From Planctomycetota bacterium (GTDB taxonomy: Bacteria > Planctomycetota > GCA-002687715 > DRQF01), in contig JAJRYU010000337.1 of NCBI GenBank assembly GCA_024275615.1, forward strand, positions 1 through 10,515: a stretch of DNA of 10,515 bases, in the 5' to 3' direction. This document shows, in pieces, positions 1 to 6,597 of the stretch. Position 1 is the first letter of the stretch; each line of letters opens with the position of its first letter. The notes beneath the pieces were generated by a model. The model ran no database searches and was not told the DNA's origin. It saw only the letters and a program-made list of their open reading frames with translations. Position numbers and translations under genes: made by a program.

Positions 1-825
1 AAGATCGTCGATGCGCTGACCCAATTCGCGCATGTCATTCTCATCACCGTCGGTCTCTCCCAGTTCTTCTCGGATCGCTTCCAGCTGTTGCCGCAAGTAA
101 AACTCTTTTTGACCCCGAGTGATTTCACCTTGCACTTGGTCTTGGATTTTCGATGAGAGCTTCATGACCTCAAGTTCGCGTACGAGAATCTTGTGGGTTT
201 CAGCTAAGCGCTCCTTTGTGTCTGCAGTCTTTAGGAGTTGCTGTTTCTCAGTCAAGTCTACTGGCAAAGAGGCGACAATGAGGTCAGCCAAGGCGCCGGG
301 CGACTCGGCGTTGTGAGCCATGACGAGGTGCTCTTCGGTCAGGTGGGAGGTGTGGCTCGCAAGTTCAGAGAATGTCACGTCAAGATTGTTGCTCAAGGCG
401 TCGATCTCAAGGGAGCTGACCTCTTCTTCGGGCATCGTTTCGCCAACAGCCTTGAGAGGAGCATCGTCGGCATCGACTATGTGATCGATTTGGAAACGAC
501 TGAGCCCTTGAACGATGACAGTCATTGAACCGTCGGGAACGCGTAGTGACTTAAGGATCTCCACTTCGCAACCGACATCATAGAGCTCTTCCGCTTTGGG
601 TTCCTCAACGGCTGGATCTATCTGAGCAACGACCAAGAGCCGGCCGCCATCATCTTGCGCTGAACGTACGCCTTTGACCGAACGTTCTCGACCGACACTG
701 AGCGGCATGACCTGTCCCGGAAAGACAAGCAGATTCCGCAGGGGTAAAACGAAGAGCTCCTCTGGCTGGGAGGCATCCTCGCTTTTTTCAACGTCGATCT
801 TTGTTTCTTCGGATGATTGCGTCAT
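1..825 (-). CDS. lon: ATP-dependent protease Lon, N-terminal part (cut by window edge)
   Basis: The minus strand reads 275 codons from ATG at 825 to the window edge without a stop. The product begins MTQSSEETK and has an acidic, hydrophilic leader of about 25 residues. The Lon substrate-binding (LAN) domain follows, opening with LFVLPLRNLLVFPGQVMPL-type sequence at residues 24-42. Residues 205-275 are helical and include FYLRQQLEAIREELGE (242-257), a hallmark of Lon just before the AAA+ module. Lon is a cytoplasmic hexameric AAA+ serine protease that degrades misfolded and regulatory proteins, and is usually about 800 residues. The Walker motifs and the Ser-Lys dyad therefore lie beyond the edge and cannot be checked. 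The start at 825 is chosen because GGAG sits six bases upstream. The frame stays open upstream to a TAA at 1002-1000, so starts at 945 or 972 are possible but have weaker ribosome binding sites. Confidence 0.95.
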   Translation of the reverse strand, partial: MTQSSEETKIDVEKSEDASQPEELFVLPLRNLLVFPGQVMPLSVGRERSVKGVRSAQDDGGRLLVVAQIDPAVEEPKAEELYDVGCEVEILKSLRVPDGSMTVIVQGLSRFQIDHIVDADDAPLKAVGETMPEEEVSSLEIDALSNNLDVTFSELASHTSHLTEEHLVMAHNAESPGALADLIVASLPVDLTEKQQLLKTADTKERLAETHKILVRELEVMKLSSKIQDQVQGEITRGQKEFYLRQQLEAIREELGETDGDENDMRELGQRIDDL

Positions 826-831
826 GACTTT

Positions 832-835
832 CTCC
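832..835 (-). promoter_or_regulatory. Ribosome binding site for lon
   Basis: The minus strand reads GGAG followed by six bases and the ATG at 825. This is the only well-spaced Shine-Dalgarno sequence among the three in-frame ATG candidates (972, 945, 825), and it decides the preferred start. Confidence 0.6.
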
Positions 836-1006
836 GGAGGGCCCTCGCGCAAGTCACGTGCCGCTCGCACAGCTCTTTGAAACACGGGGCTGAGGCCGTG
901 AATTTCTCGATAGGTGTTCTTAGGCGGCGCATCGGCGGTTGCCATCGCGGTTTCATGCCTCACTGGTTTCATAGCCGTAAGTTGTTTTTCGGTAGCTATT
1001 TACTGA

Positions 1007-1033
1007 TGCCAGACCTATGCCATTTGAGTGCCA
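1007..1033 (-). repeat. Three TGGCA direct repeats at an exact 11-bp period
   Basis: On the minus strand TGGCAC, TGGCAT and TGGCAT begin at 1033, 1022 and 1011, so successive units are exactly 11 bp apart, about one helical turn. Identical pentamers on one face of the DNA are typical of cooperative protein binding sites. They lie 180-210 bp upstream of the preferred lon start. Confidence 0.65.
1018..1033 (-). promoter_or_regulatory. Possible sigma-54 (-24/-12) promoter for lon
   Basis: The minus strand reads TGGCAC, five bases, then TGGCA. The sigma-54 consensus is TGGCAC-N5-TTGCW, so this matches every conserved position except one T, with correct GG-to-GC spacing. Transcription would start near 1007, and the mRNA would cover all three candidate lon start codons. 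The next repeat pair (1022 to 1007) has the same spacing with TGGCAT as the upstream element, so the resemblance could be a by-product of the 11-bp repeat. No clear sigma-70 promoter was seen on this strand. Confidence 0.35.
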
Positions 1034-1085
1034 CGCAGAGCCAGGATTCCGCAGTTGCCCGAAGAACTCCTTGAGCTTGAAGACA

Positions 1086-1120
1086 GGCGCTCCCAGGGGG
1101 TAATCCCCCGAGTCTGCCCT
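1086..1120. other. G5/C5 hairpin in the divergent region
   Basis: GGGGG (1096-1100), a TAAT loop and CCCCC (1105-1109) form a perfect five-pair GC stem. The stem can be lengthened with internal loops by CTC/GAG and GGC/GCC pairs outside it. A CTTTT run follows on the plus strand at 1119-1123. No gene ends here on either strand, so a terminator role is not obvious. An operator or chance structure is equally possible. Confidence 0.35.
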
Positions 1121-1166
1121 TTTGACAGCCAAATCTTCCTGACCTGAGCATTTGGCAGGACACTTC

Positions 1167-1195
1167 TTGTCATCAAAGACTCATGGACGTACAAT
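1167..1195 (+). promoter_or_regulatory. Sigma-70-type promoter for the sulfatase-like gene
   Basis: TTGTCA (1167-1172) and TACAAT (1190-1195) are each one mismatch from consensus and are separated by exactly 17 bp. The predicted transcription start is about 1202, giving a leader of about 16 nt to the GTG at 1218 or about 31 nt to the ATG at 1233. This is the best -35/-10 pair I saw in the window. Confidence 0.55.
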
Positions 1196-1217
1196 CTGCG
1201 AACGGCCATAAGACACT

Positions 1218-4200
1218 GTGATTTCGAGATTTATGAAAGATATAGCGCTTAGATTCATGCGGGTTGTGGGTTCGGGGATTTTGGCGTCGCTCTTCCTTGC
1301 TGGCCATGATTTTTGGCGGCTTCACCCTGTCGAGCCGGAGGACTTTGAAGCCTCCGCCATCCTGTTGCGGCGGCTCATCATTGTCGGTGGTGCGATGGGC
1401 GCTTCTTGGGGATTCGTCACGATTTGCCTGCCTTGGCTCCAGCGCCTGGGCCGCTCATTGGGCAAGCGGCCAAACCTACTCCCGGCATCTCTGATAACTA
1501 TGGCGGCGATTCCTTATCTCCTCATGCTGTCCACCGATCTTCTCTCTGGTGCTGGTGTCCAGAGGATGATTGGGCATCCTCTGATGGTTATTTTTCTGCC
1601 CATTGGTCTTTTCTCTTTGGCGCTGGCCTTTGTCTATTGGTCTTTGCGCCTCCTTGATTGGCACAATGCTGCTGGCAAGAAAGGGCGTTGGCTCGTCGTT
1701 GGCCTGGTGACATTCGCTGCTGTCGCTGTGTTCCTCGTCGATCTTGAATACCGGCGCGGTCACTATCTTTTCTTGCACGATTCTCTGGCTTTTGTTGCTC
1801 TGAGTCTTGCCATTTTTGCGGTTGCTGCCATGGGGAGCGCGACCAAGCGACTTGGCTTTGTCCGCTGTCTTTTTTTGGTGCTTGGTGTTCTTGCAGTGAT
1901 GGGAGACTTGTCTGAAATTCCCAGCGTGCACCAAAGGTCTATTCTGTTTCGCCGAACGCTCCAGGGACGGAGAATTCTCGGGCTTTGGCGTGCTTTGGGT
2001 TCCGACCAACTTAGCCTCTACGACGATCTTGCTATTGACGCCGATTTTCAAGCCGAACGCCGCCAGATCCACATCCGACTTGACGATGCTCGAGTCGAAC
2101 TTGTGGCTCGATTGGGCGCCCAACCGGTCAAGAACGTCCTATGGCTTACCATCGATACGGCGCGGGCGGATCATTTTTCGCTCTATGGTTATGAAAAGCC
2201 GACGACGCCAACGCTCGAAAGACTGGGCGCGCGGTCCAGTGTGTTTGAGCGCCACTACGCCCAATTTCCAATCACAAGCTTCTCCTTTCAATCGACATTC
2301 TTTAGTCGCTATCCATCGGCGACGCCCTTGTTTCGACGCACCAAGAGGTTGCCGGATAACTTTGCGGGCAACGTCTCATTAGCGCAGCAGCTAAGCGATC
2401 ATGGTGTCAGGACCATTTCTTTTCCGGCTATTGATCCGGGCTCACTTGAGCGCCCCCCGTACGAGGCGTTGGGGCTTGGGTTTGAGGAGATCAATCCGGG
2501 GGCTCCCCTTAGGCGCACACGGGACGCTGAGGACCAAGTCAAGTGGGCATCAAAAAGGTTAGAAAATCTCAGCGGCGAACGATTTTTCATGTGGGTCCAT
2601 TTTATGGATCCGCACTACGACTATGTTCTGCACAAAGATCATAATTTTGGCACTGGAGCCGCGGACCGTTATGACTCTGAGATTGCTTTTGTTGATCAGG
2701 CGATTGCAGGACTTCTGGACAAACTTGAGTCATTGGGCCTTGCGGACTCAACGGCCATTGTTGTCAACGCCGACCATGGCGAGGCTCTCGGGGAACATGA
2801 CTCACAGTTCCATGGCACGACTTTGTACGACGAGCAGCTTCATGTGCCGTGCATCGTCTACGTTCCAGGTTTAGAGCCTCAGCGGATAACATCCCTTTCC
2901 AACAATATCGATTTGATGCCGACGGTGCTTAACCTCATGGCGATCAAAGGCGAGACCCCCATGCAGGGCCAGACCTTAGTTGGCTACTTGATGGATGGTG
3001 ATGCTTCACCGGTAAGACCTCTGTCCTTTGCGTTCGCCGAAATCCCTGATGCTGTGCCAGAAATGGCACCTGCGAACACCAACAAGCAAATGATCATCAA
3101 TGGGCGTTTCAAACTCTTGTTCAATCAGGGACATGGTTTTGTTGAGCTGTTTGATTTGCAAACAGATCCGAAGGAAACCAAGAATATTTCTGATCGGGAA
3201 CCGGCGGTTCGTGATCGGCTCTTGTCGATGATCAAGAGCTTGCAACAAGAAGGCCGGAACCTCAATCTTCCAAGTGGTGCTCAAAGTGAAGAAGAGGCTT
3301 TTGCCGCCTTACGTGTCGCCTTGAGAGGAGGCACTGTCCCGGCGCGGTGTAACTTGTTGGCCGCCAATTTGCGGCGCAAACAACCGGCCATGGCAGAAAT
3401 CGCTATGGATCGGATCAATGACCCCCAAGAACATTTCTTGGTGAAAATGATGATCTTGCAAGAAGGTGGAGAGCTTCTTGGCGATCGACTCCTGCCCTAC
3501 ATGCGAGATGTCTTGACTTCGCCCCCGGCCTTGGGCGCGGCTGCCTTGGTCCTCGATTTGTGGCTTGAGCGCCACTTCGATTTGAATCCCAAAGATCGAG
3601 AACTTGTCTACGCCAACATGCAGCGGCATCCCCATGTCGGCTGGCGAGCGGCACGCCTCTTGGCCGCTTTTGGCGATGAGCGTGCCAAACTTCACCTCAT
3701 ACCGGCGCTGAATCTTGGCGATCGAAGTACGGCTTTCGCGTCGGCCTGTGGCTTGGGTTTGATAGAGGATGGGGCAGGTGCAAAGAGAATCTTGGATGAC
3801 CTTGTCTTTTATTCTCTTGATGCAAGGCGCTGCGGCGAAGCCATCAGAGCTTTGGCGAAACTCACCGATCGCCGCGCGCTACCGCATATCACCGAATTCG
3901 TTCGCAATCGCTATCAACACTACAAGGTGAAACTGGCTGCTCTCGACTACTTTTTGATGTGTGGCGGCGAAGATGGCATCTCGGGGTTGCTCTATTTGAG
4001 TTCGGGTTGGGATCCAGATGTTGACAAGGAAGTCTTTTCGCGCATGTCCGAGAAGTGGGGCGAAAAAAGAGCTGTGGCTATTCGCCGAGCCGGTCGACTT
4101 GTGAGTGGCGTCGATGATCTCTTGCGTCAAGATCGCCAAGCGGAGGTCTTAGAAGCTGTCACGACAATCATTGAGGCGGCGGGAGGTGTGAGGCAAGCTG

Positions 4201-5171
4201 CACCTTTTGTGATTATCGCAGCACGATCAGCACAGCGTCTTGGCCTCGCGGACAAGGCAGCAGTTTTGCTTAGAGAATTGGCGGACAGCAAGGCACCTCT
4301 TGTCTATCGCCGCGTCGCGGCGGCTCTTCGCAAAGACAGGCCCGGGGCTCCTTATCATTTGGCAATCCTCGACGTCCAATCAGTTGAAACTGGACCGTTA
4401 CCCGCTGGTCTCGAAAGGCGTTTCTTCTTGCGCTTGAGAAACACAGGTGATGTCGTCATTCCTGGAGGGGAAGACACAGCCAGTTTGGGTGTGGCAATTG
4501 CCTTTGCTGGCAAGTTCAAACCAGACGAAGTCGCGATGCCGAGTTTCAGTATCCCTATTTGGGGTTTGCTGCCGGGAGAGGAAGTTAAAGTCAGCGTTGT
4601 CGGCATCGTACCTTCACCGGGTCAAACCTATCAGCTGGGTGCCAAGATTTTTCGTCGTGATCGCGGCCCGCTCAAGATCGAAAACAGACAAGAGCGACGA
4701 TCCTTGATTCGAGTGACTGGAGCAAAAGAAGGGGGAATTCAGCCCAAGAACCTCGTTTTCAAGGGCAAGAGTCTCATTCGAGATTGGTTGCCATCAAGAG
4801 CGTTTAATTCCCCAGTCATGAATCCAGATGAATCTGTGGCCTACTTGGGAATTCAGCTGGACCCGCAGATTATCTCACCGCTTTTTACTGTTGGCTCAAG
4901 ACCTCTCCGGGTGACAGTGGATTTCGACAATGAAGCTCACCCCGACCAACCAGAGGAATTGTTCGAGGTCTATTACCGCTACCCTGGACAGATCCACTTC
5001 GTTGCCCATCAGTCCAATGCTGTTTCATTTAAGTTGGATGGTAGTCGCCGCAAGTTGTCTTTTGATATTCCCCTCCAGAATGGCAAGAGCGCTGTTCAAG
5101 TGAGGCTGGACCCTTTTTCCGTGCCACACCTCATTACCATCCACGAAGTCACCGTGGCTGAGCGAAAGTGA
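1218..5171 (+). CDS. Membrane-anchored sulfatase/phosphotransferase-fold protein with HEAT-like C-terminal region
   Basis: The product has 1317 residues from a GTG start at 1218. ATG at 1233 (MKDIALRFM) is a plausible alternative, and neither has a strong ribosome site. Hydrophobic segments near 13-30, 48-70, 88-108, 120-143, 157-175, 186-205 and 213-230 suggest about seven membrane helices. A sulfatase/alkaline-phosphatase-superfamily domain follows (about 304-680). Its motifs include LTIDTARADHFSLYGY (310-325, metal ligand D313), MDPHYDY (463-469) and NADHGEALGEH (517-527, metal ligands D519 and H520), then HG (532-533) and LYDEQLHVP (536-544). The position of the formylglycine Cys/Ser is Thr353 (PITSFS), so there is no CxPSR. 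Residues about 695-1035 are alpha-helical and HEAT-like, and 1045-1317 look beta-rich. Superfamily and topology suggest a periplasmic hydrolase or group transferase acting on envelope polymers. The substrate is unknown. It lies 37 bp upstream of murL. Confidence 0.85.
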   Translation: MISRFMKDIALRFMRVVGSGILASLFLAGHDFWRLHPVEPEDFEASAILLRRLIIVGGAMGASWGFVTICLPWLQRLGRSLGKRPNLLPASLITMAAIPYLLMLSTDLLSGAGVQRMIGHPLMVIFLPIGLFSLALAFVYWSLRLLDWHNAAGKKGRWLVVGLVTFAAVAVFLVDLEYRRGHYLFLHDSLAFVALSLAIFAVAAMGSATKRLGFVRCLFLVLGVLAVMGDLSEIPSVHQRSILFRRTLQGRRILGLWRALGSDQLSLYDDLAIDADFQAERRQIHIRLDDARVELVARLGAQPVKNVLWLTIDTARADHFSLYGYEKPTTPTLERLGARSSVFERHYAQFPITSFSFQSTFFSRYPSATPLFRRTKRLPDNFAGNVSLAQQLSDHGVRTISFPAIDPGSLERPPYEALGLGFEEINPGAPLRRTRDAEDQVKWASKRLENLSGERFFMWVHFMDPHYDYVLHKDHNFGTGAADRYDSEIAFVDQAIAGLLDKLESLGLADSTAIVVNADHGEALGEHDSQFHGTTLYDEQLHVPCIVYVPGLEPQRITSLSNNIDLMPTVLNLMAIKGETPMQGQTLVGYLMDGDASPVRPLSFAFAEIPDAVPEMAPANTNKQMIINGRFKLLFNQGHGFVELFDLQTDPKETKNISDREPAVRDRLLSMIKSLQQEGRNLNLPSGAQSEEEAFAALRVALRGGTVPARCNLLAANLRRKQPAMAEIAMDRINDPQEHFLVKMMILQEGGELLGDRLLPYMRDVLTSPPALGAAALVLDLWLERHFDLNPKDRELVYANMQRHPHVGWRAARLLAAFGDERAKLHLIPALNLGDRSTAFASACGLGLIEDGAGAKRILDDLVFYSLDARRCGEAIRALAKLTDRRALPHITEFVRNRYQHYKVKLAALDYFLMCGGEDGISGLLYLSSGWDPDVDKEVFSRMSEKWGEKRAVAIRRAGRLVSGVDDLLRQDRQAEVLEAVTTIIEAAGGVRQAAPFVIIAARSAQRLGLADKAAVLLRELADSKAPLVYRRVAAALRKDRPGAPYHLAILDVQSVETGPLPAGLERRFFLRLRNTGDVVIPGGEDTASLGVAIAFAGKFKPDEVAMPSFSIPIWGLLPGEEVKVSVVGIVPSPGQTYQLGAKIFRRDRGPLKIENRQERRSLIRVTGAKEGGIQPKNLVFKGKSLIRDWLPSRAFNSPVMNPDESVAYLGIQLDPQIISPLFTVGSRPLRVTVDFDNEAHPDQPEELFEVYYRYPGQIHFVAHQSNAVSFKLDGSRRKLSFDIPLQNGKSAVQVRLDPFSVPHLITIHEVTVAERK

Positions 5172-5194
5172 CAAGCAGAGTCAGGGGCAAGGTG

Positions 5195-5200
5195 TATAGT
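5195..5200 (+). promoter_or_regulatory. Possible -10 element directly upstream of murL
   Basis: TATAGT (one mismatch from TATAAT) ends eight bases before the murL ATG at 5209. No -35 at normal spacing and no good Shine-Dalgarno sequence are visible; AAGG at 5189-5192 is 16 bases away. If active, transcription would begin near 5207 and the mRNA would be essentially leaderless. The alternative is that murL is read only from the upstream gene's transcript. Confidence 0.3.
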
Positions 5201-5208
5201 ATTCGTCT

Positions 5209-6597
5209 ATGAATGGGCTTGCCGCAGAAAACCATGAGCTTCGATTTGACCCCAAGTGCTACACCTGTTTTTCAGGTGAGCGCGTGGAAGTCGTCGGTCA
5301 AAGATTACAACTTCACTACCGACTCAGTGGCCCACGTATCGCCGATATTCAGTTTCGCGAAGTCATCGAATTTGAAGGCGATGACATGCGGGAGCATGTC
5401 GAACAGAGCGCTGTCCTAAGCGAAGTAACTCGCTTGTTGCTTCAGATAGCGGGGGTGAGCTACTACAAAGCCGCCGCGCCCGAGGGGATTATTTTTCAGC
5501 AGTCAGCGACGAGTTCATCGCGCGTCAGTTTCTTGAGACGGCTTTACCAACAAGGTCTGGCGGAATTTGCTGAGACGAATTCCCTGGATCTGAAGGGGCT
5601 CTCTGTTCAATTCATGGACGAAGCTAATGAGAGACCAGCTCAGGGTCTTGCTCGCAAGGATCTAAAGAAGGTCCTCTTGCCGTTTGGCGGTGGTAAGGAC
5701 TCGCTGTTGAGTTTACAGCTCTTGGAAGAAACGGGTTTTTCAGTCACTCTCCTCGTTGTCGGGCCCAATCCCGTCACTGAATACCTGGCGCGAAAGACAG
5801 GGCATCCCCTTATCACTGTGAAACGAACCCTGGACCCGAAGTTGATCGAGCTGAATCGTTTGGGGGCATACAATGGTCACGTCCCGGTGACGGCAGTGGT
5901 CTCGGCCATTGCTACTCTGGTTGCGCTCAAACATGGTTTCGGCGCCGTGGTTTTTTCCAACGAGCGGTCGGCGAATAGGGGAACGCAGTTGGATGGTGGG
6001 CTTCGGGAGGTAAACCATCAATACTCAAAAGGGCTGGATTTCGAGCGTCGGTTCCGCACTGAGCTTGCGGCCTGCGGCGCGACTCAACTCGAGTATTTTT
6101 CCCTGCTACGGCCGTTTTCCGAGCTTGCCATCTGCCGGGAATTTGCACGGCGCAACAGGTACCTCGACGGTTTTATTAGCTGCAACAGGAATTTTCGTCG
6201 CACAGAGAAATCTCAACGACCGAGCTGGTGTCTTGCGTGTCCCAAATGCCTGTTTGTTCATTTGTCTTTGGCCCCATTCTTGGATGGCGAAACGATGTTT
6301 GCCATCTTCGGTGCCAATCCTCTTGATGACTTGAAAAACAACGATCGTTACGCCGCCTTACTTGAAGTTGATGGCCGGTTGAGACCCTTCGATTGTGTCG
6401 GGGGTGGCGTGGAAACTCACGCAGCATTCGCACTTCTTGCTGGCAGTGGCTGGGCGCGAAGTTGCGCCGTTGTCGAACACTATGTTGCTCATTGGCAATC
6501 TCAGGCACCGATCGAAGCGCAGGACTTGGTTTTTGCCCCGGAATTTGATCATTGTATTCCTCAGCCATTTGTGAAAGTTATCGATGCTGTTTTCTGA
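5209..6597 (+). CDS. murL: UDP-N-acetyl-alpha-D-muramoyl-L-alanyl-L-glutamate epimerase (MurL)
   Basis: The 462-residue product should invert the terminal L-Glu of UDP-MurNAc-L-Ala-L-Glu to D-Glu (EC 5.1.1.23) in the cytoplasm, in an ATP- and magnesium-dependent reaction known from the Xanthomonas enzyme. A loop resembling the PP-loop ATP-pyrophosphatase motif, LLPFGGGKDSLLSL (156-169), dominates the middle. Further conserved-looking blocks are NGHVPVTAVVSA (222-233), VVFSNERSANRGT (247-259) and a Cys cluster CLACPKC (Cys341, 344, 347) preceded by SW. No signal peptide or membrane helix is present. The length fits the family as I recall it. The identification rests on recalled family motifs and is strongly supported by the murD-like gene that overlaps its last 14 bp. 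The start is the first ATG after the upstream stop and lacks a clear ribosome site. A generic PP-loop enzyme is the main alternative. Confidence 0.85.
   Translation: MNGLAAENHELRFDPKCYTCFSGERVEVVGQRLQLHYRLSGPRIADIQFREVIEFEGDDMREHVEQSAVLSEVTRLLLQIAGVSYYKAAAPEGIIFQQSATSSSRVSFLRRLYQQGLAEFAETNSLDLKGLSVQFMDEANERPAQGLARKDLKKVLLPFGGGKDSLLSLQLLEETGFSVTLLVVGPNPVTEYLARKTGHPLITVKRTLDPKLIELNRLGAYNGHVPVTAVVSAIATLVALKHGFGAVVFSNERSANRGTQLDGGLREVNHQYSKGLDFERRFRTELAACGATQLEYFSLLRPFSELAICREFARRNRYLDGFISCNRNFRRTEKSQRPSWCLACPKCLFVHLSLAPFLDGETMFAIFGANPLDDLKNNDRYAALLEVDGRLRPFDCVGGGVETHAAFALLAGSGWARSCAVVEHYVAHWQSQAPIEAQDLVFAPEFDHCIPQPFVKVIDAVF

Larger units (their letters stand above)
826..1217. other. Divergent intergenic region between lon and the sulfatase-like gene
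   Basis: About 390 bp separate the two divergently read genes. On the lon side there is a 49-codon in-frame open stretch (972 to 826) that could be an untranslated leader or an N-terminal extension. The middle carries three TGGCA direct repeats (1007-1033) and a G5/C5 hairpin (1096-1109). The right side carries a sigma-70-type promoter (1167-1195), plus a perfect TTGACA at 1122-1127 with only a poor -10 partner (GAGCAT, 18 bp spacing). I saw no tRNA or convincing small gene here. Confidence 0.7.

Noticed and set aside
1003..1033. CIRCE (HrcA) heat-shock element upstream of lon
   Set aside because: GGCACTC resembles one CIRCE half-site, but the second half at the required nine-base spacing is absent.
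119..1074. Several small plus-strand open frames (119-316, 238-528, 674-880, 817-1074)
   Set aside because: The first three are opposite lon, whose minus-strand translation is unmistakable. The last spans the lon start and its leader and has no recognisable motif or ribosome site.
1015..1209. 64-codon minus-strand frame in the divergent region
   Set aside because: No ribosome site and no recognisable motif. It overlaps the promoter and repeat signals and has no supporting context.
1476..2123. 215-codon minus-strand open frame
   Set aside because: It lies wholly inside the sulfatase-like gene. The translation is low-complexity in character (rich in Lys, Gln, Ser), shows no family motifs and has no promoter, so it is an antisense shadow.
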